Shown here: positions 1-7,063 of the stretch, piece after piece
How the letters are laid out: each line of letters starts with the position of its first letter
How positions within the stretch are numbered: the stretch's first letter is position 1
NCBI GenBank assembly: GCA_024402455.1
Contig: JAKSTS010000050.1
Location: 1 to 14,446, forward strand
DNA from: Treponemataceae bacterium
GTDB taxonomy: Bacteria > Spirochaetota > Spirochaetia > Treponematales > Treponemataceae
Reading direction: 5' to 3'
Length of the DNA stretch: 14,446 bases
The notes under the pieces: model-generated
Seen by the model: the letters and a program-made list of their open reading frames with translations, nothing else
Database searches by the model: none
Told to the model about the DNA's origin: nothing
Position numbers and translations under genes: made by a program

Positions 1-53
1 CTATTTGGACAACCCCCTGTCTGCAGACCCTGAAACCAGTTCAGGGTGACAGG
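1..53 (+). repeat. 53-bp hairpin module, copy 1 of 3
   Basis: This module recurs at 285-337 and 2803-2855, differing only at one loop base. It opens with a TTTGGACAACCCC box and ends in a hairpin: arms ACCCTGAA and TTCAGGGT around a 5-nt loop at 27-47, then GACAGG. CCTGTC at the left and GACAGG at the right are inverted, so the module looks like a double hairpin that has lost its left stem. The window starts inside the array, so more may lie upstream. Confidence 0.85.
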
Positions 54-145
54 TTTCGGCTCTTGCCGCGAGGGGCTATCGGCTAACGCCGATAGCCTTT
101 CGCCGAATCAACCCAAAGAATGTGATTGCCCCCAAAGCGAAAACC
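54..145 (+). repeat. Structured repeat module S, copy 1
   Basis: This is one of two copies; the second is at 2936-3027. Counting the shared hairpin in front (25-145 against 2907-3027), they match at 114 of 121 positions without gaps. A perfect 10-bp hairpin with loop TAAC lies at 74-97. An outer stem can form between GGTTTCG (52-58) and CGAAAACC (138-145) with one bulged A. A further pairing, GGGGC (72-76) with GCCCC (128-132), competes with the base of the inner hairpin. No protein reading is convincing. It may be a small structured RNA or a piece of a mobile repeat. Confidence 0.7.
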
Positions 146-170
146 AAACTCGTGGGACTTGTACAGCCTG

Positions 171-344
171 TCGGCTTGAATTAGTCAAAAAAAAAAGAAT
201 TGTCATGCCGAATTTAGTTCGGCATCTATGCTATATATAGCGTATAGATCCTGAACTAAATTCAGGATGACATTATGTATTAAACTATTTGGACAACCCC
301 CTGTCTGCAGACCCTGAAACTAGTTCAGGGTGACAGGTTGTGCA
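171..344 (+). repeat. Long direct repeat R, left copy (174 bp)
   Basis: It is repeated at 2690-2862 with one substitution (loop C/T) and one base less in a poly-A run (10 against 9 A). It holds the 100-bp double-hairpin element (201-300) followed by a copy of the 53-bp hairpin module (285-337). With the right copy it brackets the LRR lipoprotein gene in direct orientation, 2,519 bp apart. The near identity points to recent duplication or to homogenisation by recombination. Confidence 0.92.
201..300 (+). repeat. 100-bp double-hairpin element, copy A
   Basis: Two half-units face each other across a GCTATATATAGC centre. The left half begins TGTCAT, has stem TGCCGAA/TTCGGCA and ends ATCTA. The right half begins TAGAT, has stem ATCCTGAA/TTCAGGAT and ends ATGACA. 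Positions 201-272 therefore form one imperfect 72-bp palindrome. A 28-bp tail follows, ending in TTTGGACAACCCC. Other copies are at 2719-2818 and, reversed, 12651-12750. The architecture is like that of a MITE (miniature inverted-repeat element). No transposase is visible in the window. Confidence 0.85.
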
Positions 345-360
345 AGTTTCGGCTTAAACC

Positions 361-560
361 AGTTAAAAAGAAATTGCACACACTCTTGCCTCGAAGAACA
401 AACTAAAAAAAATGCGAATTATCCAGGTTTCCAAAGGGCGTGGCGCCCTTTGGTCGTGCCCAAGGAAGAGGTGGTTTTAGGAGGAGAAACCATCGGGCTT
501 CGAACTCCGAGATGGTGTCTCCTCCTAAATAAACTTCCTGCGCTTCTCAAGCGCAAAAAA
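361..560. other. Cluster of three strong hairpins upstream of lipoprotein gene
   Basis: The stretch holds a perfect 10-bp hairpin (431-440 with 444-453, loop TGG), a 12-bp stem (476-487 with 518-529) inside a 6-bp outer stem (463-468 with 534-539), and a 7-bp hairpin (539-545 with 549-555). None is followed by a T-run in the plus direction, so they are not ordinary plus-strand terminators. An open reading frame across this region (330-659) runs through repeats and hairpins and has no credible protein features. The stretch may be a structured RNA or another repeat class. Confidence 0.6.
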
Positions 561-566
561 TTTTAC

Positions 567-595
567 TTTACAAAATCTCCAAAATTGCTTAATAA
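567..595 (+). promoter_or_regulatory. Weak candidate promoter for lipoprotein gene
   Basis: TTTACA (567-572) and TAATAA (590-595) are separated by 17 bp and lie about 65 bp before the start codon. The -35 fits well and the -10 poorly. No strong Shine-Dalgarno is visible before the ATG; GGAT lies nearby. Confidence 0.25.
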
Positions 596-659
596 TATTG
601 TTACACATTTGTTACCTGCTGCTTCAATTTGTAGATTTTTTATCAACTGGATATTTTAA

Positions 660-2519
660 ATGAAAAAGAACTTTTTTAATTTTTTGCTTTGTTCTGCTTT
701 ATTTTTGGTTTTAACAGCCCTTGTTTCGTGCGGTGGCGGTGGCGGCGGCAGTGCTTCGCTTTTTATGCCCGAAAACGATTTGAGAAACGGCGGCACAGGC
801 GGCTGGGGCGGCAGCGGCAACAGAACCAACAGTTCTGGTGCACCAGCAAGCAATCTTGTATTGACCGGCGGCACAGCCCTTAATGTTGACCATTATGTAT
901 ATAACGGACAAAGCTATAACACAGCACAGGAACTGCTTCAAGTGCTTACGGCACAGGCATCAGCCGACGGAACTTATCAAGTTGAAGTCTGGGTAAGCGG
1001 AGAAACTTCTGCAAGACCAGGCAGATATGTAGTAAGCGGCGACCGCCGCACCCTGCAGCACCCGTATAAAATAACAATTAACAACAGCGACGCTGCTCCT
1101 CCATTTTATTCAACAGACGACGGCGGAACATATTTCTATGCAAGCGAAGGTTTTCCGCTGAGCAACCTTGGTGACACTGTGAATACAAAGCCTATTAACG
1201 GTCAATCTGTTGATTTTCCATATACATACACAATTAACGGCCAGACAGTGCTTGCAACAGGGTCTTTGTCTGGTTTTTCTGGTGATATAGAGTACACAGC
1301 AACAAAAGAACAGGCAAAATATGTAGTAACTGCTGATAAAAAACTTGCTGTTGATATAAGCCAATATGATGCAGGTGAAGATATCGAAATTCCAGCAAAT
1401 GCAGGTGCTTTTTGTGGCATTGTAAATTCTGCTTCTAATGACTTTTCAAACTATACTCTTGATTTAAGCAATGCAAATTTAATTAAAAGCGACGGAAGCT
1501 CTCTTACAGCACTTGATTATGAAGCATATCAAAATTTTAAATTAAATGAAAATGCAGGTACGGCAATCAACATTACTTTCCCAGCGATGCAGACAGGTTC
1601 ATTTAGCGGTTGTTCAGAAACAAGCATAACAATTCCAGAAGGAATTACTGGAATTGGAGAATATTCATTTAGTTACTTAAATAATTTAACCAGTATAACA
1701 TGGTCTTCAACACTTAGAACTATTGAACAATATGCTTTCTTTAATTGTGATAGTTTAACTTCAATAACAATTCCTGATTCTGTTAGAACTATTGGGACAG
1801 ATGCATTTGGAAACTGTGATTTATTAGCAAGTGTGACATTAAATAAAAGTTTGGAAGAAATTGGACCAAATGCTTTTATATATTGTCTAACAAACATGTC
1901 TATTTCTATCCCATGTACATTTGAAAACCCAGGTCAACTGGCTAGACTTCCATCAGATGCAACCTTAACAATAACAGCAGAAGACAGCAGCAATGATTAT
2001 ATTGCTATGCAAAAATTTAAAAATTGTTCACTTCCACAATATTTAGTAATTGACAACAGTATTTCTTCTGTTAGTATGGGTGCGTTTGAAGGCTGTACAA
2101 CTTTAGTAAATGTAACGATTCCAAATGGCGTTGAAGTTTACAATGAAGCATTTCAAAACTGTACAAGCTTGACTACTTTAAATTTACCTGGTGATTTAAC
2201 AGAAATTGACCAACGTTTATGTTGTGGCTGTATCAACTTAACAACTATAAATATTCCAAATACCGTAACTGAAATCCATAGACAGGCATTGTCTGGCTGT
2301 ACTAGTTTAGGAGGTGTTACAATTCCATCTGGTGTAAATATTAGGGCATGGGCATTTGAAAACTGTCCAGCTGCAACATTTATCTTTGCAGGAGAGCCAA
2401 ATTTAGAGGTAACTTATATTGATTATGATTGTGCGAACCAGGCTTTTGATGATGGGGCACTAGGATATTTTGGCAGTACACCTGTGTCTTGGAGTCGGAG
2501 TTCTTGTTCCTGGGAATAA
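660..2519 (+). CDS. BspA-like leucine-rich-repeat lipoprotein
   Basis: This is a predicted surface lipoprotein of 619 residues. A lysine-rich start and hydrophobic stretch (5-22) lead to a lipobox ending LVSC with Cys24, followed directly by six glycines and a Gly/Ser/Asn-rich tether to about residue 65. Residues 66-300 are not recognised. From about 312 to 580 there are repeats of the BspA type (LRR_5), each with a pattern like LTSITIPDSVRTIG.DAF.NC, where Cys or Asn-Cys ends each turn (for example 363, 386, 501, 547). In known relatives such LRR proteins mediate adhesion to host proteins or other bacteria; that role is inferred here. Base use changes along the gene: the front is GC-rich with GGC glycine and AAC asparagine codons, while the LRR part is AT-rich with TGT cysteines. 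The gene is alone between repeat arrays. Confidence 0.85.
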   Translation: MKKNFFNFLLCSALFLVLTALVSCGGGGGGSASLFMPENDLRNGGTGGWGGSGNRTNSSGAPASNLVLTGGTALNVDHYVYNGQSYNTAQELLQVLTAQASADGTYQVEVWVSGETSARPGRYVVSGDRRTLQHPYKITINNSDAAPPFYSTDDGGTYFYASEGFPLSNLGDTVNTKPINGQSVDFPYTYTINGQTVLATGSLSGFSGDIEYTATKEQAKYVVTADKKLAVDISQYDAGEDIEIPANAGAFCGIVNSASNDFSNYTLDLSNANLIKSDGSSLTALDYEAYQNFKLNENAGTAINITFPAMQTGSFSGCSETSITIPEGITGIGEYSFSYLNNLTSITWSSTLRTIEQYAFFNCDSLTSITIPDSVRTIGTDAFGNCDLLASVTLNKSLEEIGPNAFIYCLTNMSISIPCTFENPGQLARLPSDATLTITAEDSSNDYIAMQKFKNCSLPQYLVIDNSISSVSMGAFEGCTTLVNVTIPNGVEVYNEAFQNCTSLTTLNLPGDLTEIDQRLCCGCINLTTINIPNTVTEIHRQALSGCTSLGGVTIPSGVNIRAWAFENCPAATFIFAGEPNLEVTYIDYDCANQAFDDGALGYFGSTPVSWSRSSCSWE

Positions 2520-2520
2520 C

Positions 2521-2542
2521 ATTATACTTTTTTATGTATAAT
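2521..2542 (+). terminator. Weak AT-only hairpin after lipoprotein gene
   Basis: ATTATAC (2521-2527) pairs with GTATAAT (2536-2542) just after the stop codon. The T-run lies in the loop, not after the stem, so this is a poor intrinsic terminator. The GC-rich double hairpin at 2617-2676 might end transcription instead. Confidence 0.2.
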
Positions 2543-2616
2543 CAGCCATTAGTGTTCTTTTAATTCTCTGATAGCTTACCCAAAGTATAAGCCGACCTGC
2601 GGAATTTGTACAAAAT

Positions 2617-2676
2617 TGTCACCCCGAACCTGTTTCGGGGTCTATGAGCAGACCCTGAAACTAGTTCAGGGTGACA
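2617..2676. repeat. Compact double-hairpin repeat (60 bp)
   Basis: Two facing half-units form one inverted pair. The left runs TGTCA, stem ACCCCGAA/TTCGGGGT, TCTA. The right runs AGACCCTGAA, loop ACTAG, TTCAGGGTGACA. They are separated by only a few bases. The layout matches the 100-bp element but with a shorter centre and no TTTGGAC box. The right half is one of five copies of a 27-bp sequence in the window. Confidence 0.8.
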
Positions 2677-2689
2677 GGTTGTGCAGGTT

Positions 2690-2862
2690 TCGGCTTGAAT
2701 TAGTCAAAAAAAAAGAATTGTCATGCCGAATTTAGTTCGGCATCTATGCTATATATAGCGTATAGATCCTGAACTAAATTCAGGATGACATTATGTATTA
2801 AACTATTTGGACAACCCCCTGTCTGCAGACCCTGAAACCAGTTCAGGGTGACAGGTTGTGCA
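2690..2862 (+). repeat. Long direct repeat R, right copy (173 bp)
   Basis: This matches 171-344 except for one substitution and one A in a homopolymer. It contains the second 100-bp double-hairpin element (2719-2818) and another 53-bp hairpin module (2803-2855). After both copies the sequence continues with a similar CGGCTTAAAC (350-359 and 2865-2874), so the relationship fades gradually past the repeat end. Confidence 0.92.
2719..2818 (+). repeat. 100-bp double-hairpin element, copy B
   Basis: It is identical in sequence to the element at 201-300, with two facing hairpins, a GCTATATATAGC centre and a TTTGGACAACCCC tail. It lies within the right long direct repeat, so the two are one duplication and not independent insertions. 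Confidence 0.85.
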
Positions 2863-2906
2863 GCCGGCTTAAACGTACAAAAACTCGCAATACTTGTACA
2901 TTGATA

Positions 2907-3027
2907 AGACCCTGAAACCAGTTCAGGGTGACAGGTTTCGGCTCTTGCTGCGAGGGGTTATCGGCTAACGCCGATAGCTTTTCGCCGAATCAACCCGAAG
3001 TATGTGATTAACCCCAAAGCGAAAACC
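2907..3027 (+). repeat. Structured repeat module S with hairpin, copy 2
   Basis: This is the second copy of 25-145, with seven substitutions in 121 positions. The inner hairpin is kept as G-C, A-T and G-T pairs (2956-2965 with 2970-2979). The competing pairing lengthens to GGGGTTA (2954-2960) with TAACCCC (3009-3015). Here the module lies after repeat R, whereas on the left it lies before it, so the modules are shuffled between arrays. Confidence 0.7.
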
Positions 3028-3085
3028 CTTTCAAGTGTCAAAAAAAAACTCATTGAAAAAAAACAAAAAAAATGATATTTTTCAC

Positions 3086-3112
3086 TTGCCTTTTTATAGA
3101 TTAAATTAGTAT
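3086..3112 (+). promoter_or_regulatory. Weak candidate promoter for grpE
   Basis: TTGCCT (3086-3091) and TAGTAT (3107-3112) lie just upstream of grpE, with a short 15-bp spacer. The T-rich stretch between is typical of AT-rich promoters. I see no CIRCE operator here, so HrcA control is not supported. Transcription could also enter from the repeat array. Confidence 0.25.
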
Positions 3113-3121
3113 TTTCGATAT

Positions 3122-3748
3122 ATGAGTGAAAGCAAAAATATGACAGACGAAGAGCAGGAAGCAGTTCAGGCTGCAGCTGCAGAAACAGAAAATCAATCAG
3201 CAGAGGCTGAACAGCCTGTTCAGGAAGAAGCAAAAGAACCTTCTCTTGAAGAAAAGTATGAAGAACTTGAGAAGCAGCACGCAAAATTAAAAGATGATTA
3301 TTTGCGCAAAGTTGCTGACTTTGACAATTACCGCAAACGCATGATAAAAGAAAAGCAAGATGCTTTTGATTATGCAAATACAGCTATTTTGACAGATCTT
3401 GTGGCAATCCTTGATGATTTTGACCGTGGGCTTGCTGCTGCACAGGATGCTTCTGATGTAAAAAGTGTCGTAGACGGAATAAAGATGATAAACAAACAGA
3501 TGAAAGGTTTTTTGGAATCAAAATATAACCTTTCGTCATATTGCGAAGCTGGCGATGCTTTTGATCCGAACATTCACGAAGCTTTGGCAAGTGTTCCGGC
3601 TGATGTTAAAGAACCTGTCTGCGCAGAAGTTTATCTTAAAGGTTATAAACTTAAAGACCGTGTCATTCGTCATGCAAAAGTTATGGTTCACATGCCGAAT
3701 GCAAAAACTGAAGAAACTGCAAAAGAAGAAGCCGGCGCAGAAGCTTAA
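3122..3748 (+). CDS. grpE: GrpE, nucleotide exchange factor of DnaK
   Basis: GrpE opens the DnaK nucleotide pocket to release ADP and so resets the chaperone in the cytoplasm. The 208-residue product has an acidic, low-complexity N-terminus (1-40), a long charged helix (about 40-85) with the family signature LRKVADFDNYRKR, and a C-terminal beta domain with FDPNIHEAL and a closing stretch LKDRVIRHAKVMV. Length is normal for the family. The start at 3122 lacks a clear Shine-Dalgarno. An in-frame ATG six codons later (3140) has GAGTGAAAG shortly upstream and is an alternative. dnaK follows after 48 bp on the same strand, so the two are likely one transcript. Confidence 0.95.
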   Translation: MSESKNMTDEEQEAVQAAAAETENQSAEAEQPVQEEAKEPSLEEKYEELEKQHAKLKDDYLRKVADFDNYRKRMIKEKQDAFDYANTAILTDLVAILDDFDRGLAAAQDASDVKSVVDGIKMINKQMKGFLESKYNLSSYCEAGDAFDPNIHEALASVPADVKEPVCAEVYLKGYKLKDRVIRHAKVMVHMPNAKTEETAKEEAGAEA

Positions 3749-3784
3749 GTGCGCATAATGGCTTATTAGATATAGTGATTCTAT

Positions 3785-3789
3785 AGGAG
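3785..3789 (+). promoter_or_regulatory. Strong Shine-Dalgarno of dnaK
   Basis: AGGAG lies 7 nt before the dnaK ATG at 3797 and fixes that start. It is much stronger than anything before grpE, which fits DnaK being needed in larger amounts. Confidence 0.8.
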
Positions 3790-3796
3790 ATATATT

Positions 3797-5731
3797 ATGG
3801 GAAAAATTATTGGAATTGACTTAGGTACAACCAACTCTTGTGTTTCAGTAATGGAAGGCGGTGAGCCTGTTGTTATTCAGAATTCTGAAGGCGGACGCAC
3901 AACTCCATCTATCGTTGGTTTTACAGCAAAAGGTGAACGCATTGTAGGACAGCCTGCAAAAAACCAGATGGTTACAAACCCTGAGAATACTGTTTATTCA
4001 ATCAAACGTTTTATCGGACATCGTTACAACGAACTTACTGGCGAAGCAAAAATGGTGCCATACAAGGTTGTTGACCATGGTGAAGATGTTCGCATTGATA
4101 TCAATGGCAAACCTTATTCTCCTCAGGAAATCAGTGCTTTTATTTTGCAGAAGATGAAGAAAACTGCAGAAGATTATCTTGGCGAAACTGTAACAGAAGC
4201 AGTTATTACTGTTCCAGCTTATTTTAACGATGCACAGCGCCAGGCTACAAAAGATGCAGGAAAAATTGCAGGTCTTGATGTAAAACGCATTATCAACGAA
4301 CCTACAGCAGCTTCTCTTGCTTATGGTTTTAACAAAGACCAGTCTAGCGACAAGATTATTGCAGTTTATGACCTTGGTGGTGGTACATTCGATATTTCTA
4401 TTCTTGAACTTGGTGACGGTGTTTTTGAAGTAAAATCTACAAACGGCGATACTCACCTTGGTGGCGATGACTTTGACCGCAAGATAATTAACTGGCTTAT
4501 TGATGAATTTAAAGCTGATACAGGCATTGATCTTTCTCAAGACCGCATGGCTTTGCAGAGACTTCGTGAAGCAGCTGAAAAGGCAAAGATTGACCTTTCT
4601 GCACAGTCTTCAACAGAAATTAATCTTCCATTCATTACTGCTGATGCAACTGGTCCAAAACATTTGCAGAAATCTTTGTCTCGTGCAAAGTTTGAACAGA
4701 TGACAGAAGATTTGCTTGAGCGCACAAAAGAGCCATGCCGCAAAGCTATTGCAGATGCCGGCATTACTGCAGACAAAATTGATGAAGTTCTTTTGGTTGG
4801 TGGTTCTACACGTATGCCAAAAGTTATGCAGACTGTAAAAGAAATCTTCGGCAAAGAAGGTTCAAAAGGCGTTAACCCAGATGAAGCTGTTGCTGTTGGT
4901 GCTGCAATTCAGGGTGGTATTCTTGGTGGAGATGTTAAAGACGTTCTTCTTCTTGATGTTACACCTCTTTCTCTTGGTATTGAAACAATGGGTGCTGTTT
5001 GTACAAAACTCATTCCACGCAATACAACAATTCCAACACGCAAGAGCCAGATTTTCTCTACTGCTGCAGACAATCAGAGTGCGGTTACAATCCATGTTCT
5101 TCAAGGTGAACGCGAAATGGCAAGCCAGAACCGTACACTCGGCAGATTCGATCTTGAAGGAATTCCACCGGCACCACGCGGTGTTCCACAGATTGAAGTT
5201 ACATTTGATATTGATGCAAACGGCATTGTTCACGTTTCTGCAAAAGATATGGGCACTGGCAAAGAACAGAGCGTCCGCATTGAATCTTCAAGCGGCTTGA
5301 GCGATTCTGAAATTGACCGCATGGTTAAAGAAGCTGAAGCAAATGCAGAAGCAGACAAAAAAGAGCGTGAACGTGTTGATGTCCGCAACGAAGCTGATTC
5401 TATGATTTATTCAACAGAAAAAGCTGTAAAAGACATGGGCGACAAAGTTTCTGCAGCTGACAAACAGCAGATTGATGATGCTGTTGCTGCTTTGAAACAG
5501 GCTCTTCAGGGCGACAACACTGAAGAAATTAAAGCAAAAACAGAAGCACTTCAGAAAGCTTCTTATAAGATTGCTGAAGAAATCTACAAGCAGCAGGGTC
5601 CTGCAGCAGGAGCTGGCGCAGGTGCCGGTCCTGATATGGGCGGTGCTGCAAATAATGCTGGTGCATCAAGCGGTCCTACAAAAGGCACTGCTGATGATGT
5701 TGACTACGAAGTTGTTGACGACCAGAAATAA
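3797..5731 (+). CDS. dnaK: DnaK, Hsp70 chaperone
   Basis: DnaK binds exposed hydrophobic segments of client proteins and folds or holds them in an ATP-driven cycle with DnaJ and GrpE. The 644-residue protein is full length. The ATPase domain begins with [11 protein letters not shown] (6-16) and contains the phosphate-binding DLGGGTFD and the adenosine motif GGSTRMP near 334. The interdomain linker [16 protein letters not shown] begins at residue 379. Then come the substrate-binding beta domain, the helical lid (about 500-600) and a flexible Gly/Ala-rich tail with alternating AG residues before the acidic end [10 protein letters not shown]. The start at 3797 is set by AGGAG. It lies between grpE and dnaJ, and a hairpin terminator follows it. 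Confidence 0.98.
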   Translation: MGKIIGIDLGTTNSCVSVMEGGEPVVIQNSEGGRTTPSIVGFTAKGERIVGQPAKNQMVTNPENTVYSIKRFIGHRYNELTGEAKMVPYKVVDHGEDVRIDINGKPYSPQEISAFILQKMKKTAEDYLGETVTEAVITVPAYFNDAQRQATKDAGKIAGLDVKRIINEPTAASLAYGFNKDQSSDKIIAVYDLGGGTFDISILELGDGVFEVKSTNGDTHLGGDDFDRKIINWLIDEFKADTGIDLSQDRMALQRLREAAEKAKIDLSAQSSTEINLPFITADATGPKHLQKSLSRAKFEQMTEDLLERTKEPCRKAIADAGITADKIDEVLLVGGSTRMPKVMQTVKEIFGKEGSKGVNPDEAVAVGAAIQGGILGGDVKDVLLLDVTPLSLGIETMGAVCTKLIPRNTTIPTRKSQIFSTAADNQSAVTIHVLQGEREMASQNRTLGRFDLEGIPPAPRGVPQIEVTFDIDANGIVHVSAKDMGTGKEQSVRIESSSGLSDSEIDRMVKEAEANAEADKKERERVDVRNEADSMIYSTEKAVKDMGDKVSAADKQQIDDAVAALKQALQGDNTEEIKAKTEALQKASYKIAEEIYKQQGPAAGAGAGAGPDMGGAANNAGASSGPTKGTADDVDYEVVDDQK

Positions 5732-5752
5732 TTATTCAGGATGAATAAAAGA

Positions 5753-5787
5753 AGCCGTCTGTAGATTTCTGCAGGCGGCTTTCTCAA
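5753..5787 (+). terminator. Terminator after dnaK
   Basis: A 12-bp stem with two G-U pairs (5753-5764 with 5769-5780, loop ATTT) is followed by a broken T-rich tail. It would separate grpE-dnaK from dnaJ at least in part, which would let dnaJ be made at a lower level. Confidence 0.65.
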
Positions 5788-5833
5788 ATTTTATTTATAT
5801 AGAAAAGATGCTGAAAAATCATTATATTTTTGG

Positions 5834-5849
5834 TATCTTTTAAAAGATA
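5834..5849. promoter_or_regulatory. 16-bp perfect palindrome upstream of dnaJ
   Basis: TATCTTTT followed by AAAAGATA is a perfect inverted repeat with no spacer. It lies 24 bp before the dnaJ start, where a promoter spacer or leader would be expected. It could be an operator half-site pair. It does not match CIRCE, and no regulator can be named. Confidence 0.4.
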
Positions 5850-5873
5850 TTCCATTTATATAAGGGTAAAACC

Positions 5874-7010
5874 GTGGCAAAACGTGATTATTATGAAGTT
5901 CTTGGTGTTCAGAAAGGCGCAACAAAAGATGAGATAAAAAAGGGGTACCGCAAACTTGCGATTCAGTATCACCCTGATAAAAATCCAGGAAATAAAGAAG
6001 CTGAGGACAAATTCAAAGAAGCAACAGAAGCTTATGAAGTTCTTTCTGATGACCAAAAACGTCAAATTTATGACCAGTATGGTTTTGCCGGCCTTGAAGG
6101 AATGGGCGGTGGAGGTGGCGGCGGCTACTCTCATGCTTATTCTGATTTTCAGGATATATTTGGAAGCGGCGGGTTTGATTTTGAAAGCCTTTTCGGCAGT
6201 TTCTTTGGCGGAAGCAGCCGTTCAAGAGGCCGAAGCGAAGTCCGCAATCAGGGTGCAAACCTCCGCTATGATATGGAAATATCTTTTAAAGATGCCGTCT
6301 ACGGAACAAAAACTGAAATTCAGTTTACTCATAATGAGCCATGTGACGTTTGTAAGGGAACGGGTGGTGCAGACGGTGCAAAGCGCAAGACTTGTCCGAC
6401 GTGTCAGGGTGCAGGACAGATCCGCCGCAATTCAGGCTTTTTCTCTATGACTCAGACTTGTCCGTCATGTCAGGGCGAAGGCAGCATAATCGACAATCCT
6501 TGCCGTTCATGCGGCGGTTCCGGATTAGAGAAACGCAAGCGAAAAATTCAGATTACTATTCCGCCTGGAATTGATGACGGAAAACGCATTACAATTCCAA
6601 AACAGGGCGATGCCGGAAGAAACGGCGGACCTGCCGGCGATTTGTTTATTTTCATGCATGTTCAGTCACATCCACAGTTTGAACGTTCCGGCGACGATTT
6701 GTATTGTGCTGTTCCTATTTCAATTATGCAGGCAGCTTTGGGCGCAGAAATTACAGTAACTTCGCTTGATGGCAAAAAGATAAAAATCCGCATTTCTGCC
6801 GGAACGCAGAACGGAAAACTTCTGCGCGTAAGGGATGAAGGTGTTCCAATCGGTTCAACAGGAAGAAAAGGCGATTTGTACATCAAGGTAATTGTAAAAG
6901 TTCCTTCAAAACTTTCTTCTAAATCAAAACAGCTGCTTGAAGAAGTTTCCAAAATTGAAGGTGAAAATGAATCGCCTGAGCCAATGCAGCTTTCTGAATT
7001 GAATAATTAG
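5874..7010 (+). CDS. dnaJ: DnaJ, Hsp40 co-chaperone
   Basis: DnaJ delivers unfolded clients to DnaK and stimulates its ATPase. The 378-residue protein is full length. The J domain spans 1-70 with HPD at 33-35. A Gly/Phe-rich linker (76-113) contains a run of seven or more glycines. The zinc-binding region carries four CxxCxGxG-type repeats at C157/C160, C174/C177, C196/C199 and C210/C213. The C-terminal client-binding domains follow (about 222-350). Translation starts with GTG at 5874, preceded by AAGGG with 7-nt spacing; no nearby ATG fits the J-domain start. A strong terminator follows. Confidence 0.97.
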   Translation: MAKRDYYEVLGVQKGATKDEIKKGYRKLAIQYHPDKNPGNKEAEDKFKEATEAYEVLSDDQKRQIYDQYGFAGLEGMGGGGGGGYSHAYSDFQDIFGSGGFDFESLFGSFFGGSSRSRGRSEVRNQGANLRYDMEISFKDAVYGTKTEIQFTHNEPCDVCKGTGGADGAKRKTCPTCQGAGQIRRNSGFFSMTQTCPSCQGEGSIIDNPCRSCGGSGLEKRKRKIQITIPPGIDDGKRITIPKQGDAGRNGGPAGDLFIFMHVQSHPQFERSGDDLYCAVPISIMQAALGAEITVTSLDGKKIKIRISAGTQNGKLLRVRDEGVPIGSTGRKGDLYIKVIVKVPSKLSSKSKQLLEEVSKIEGENESPEPMQLSELNN

Positions 7011-7035
7011 GCTGTTTTAAAACTTTTATATATGG

Positions 7036-7063
7036 GGCTGTCTGCAAGGACAGCCTTTTTTTT
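7036..7063 (+). terminator. Intrinsic terminator after dnaJ
   Basis: A perfect 7-bp GC-rich stem, GGCTGTC/GACAGCC, with a 6-nt loop is followed by eight T. It is the clearest terminator in the window and closes the chaperone cluster. Confidence 0.92.

Noticed and set aside
46..240. Open reading frame of 64 codons
   Set aside because: It lies entirely within palindromic repeats, has no ribosome binding site, and its sequence is only the translation of the hairpins.
463..539. Integron attC-like site, since a treponeme integron is known
   Set aside because: The long stem is suggestive, but I cannot find the required RYYYAAC and GTTRRRY ends, and no integrase or cassette series is present.
330..659. 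Open reading frame of 109 codons before the lipoprotein gene
   Set aside because: It crosses the end of a repeat and three perfect hairpins, starts inside a repeat without a ribosome site, and shows no domain.
1..3030. CRISPR array
   Set aside because: The repeats are palindromic modules of several types with irregular spacing and shuffled order, without uniform spacers, and no cas gene is present.
3028..3121. CIRCE heat-shock operator before grpE
   Set aside because: No TTAGCACTC/GAGTGCTAA inverted pair is present in this gap.
3998..4540. 180-codon minus-strand frame inside dnaK
   Set aside because: It is antisense to a full-length conserved gene. Cys/Phe/Ile/Lys-rich translations like this are typical shadows.
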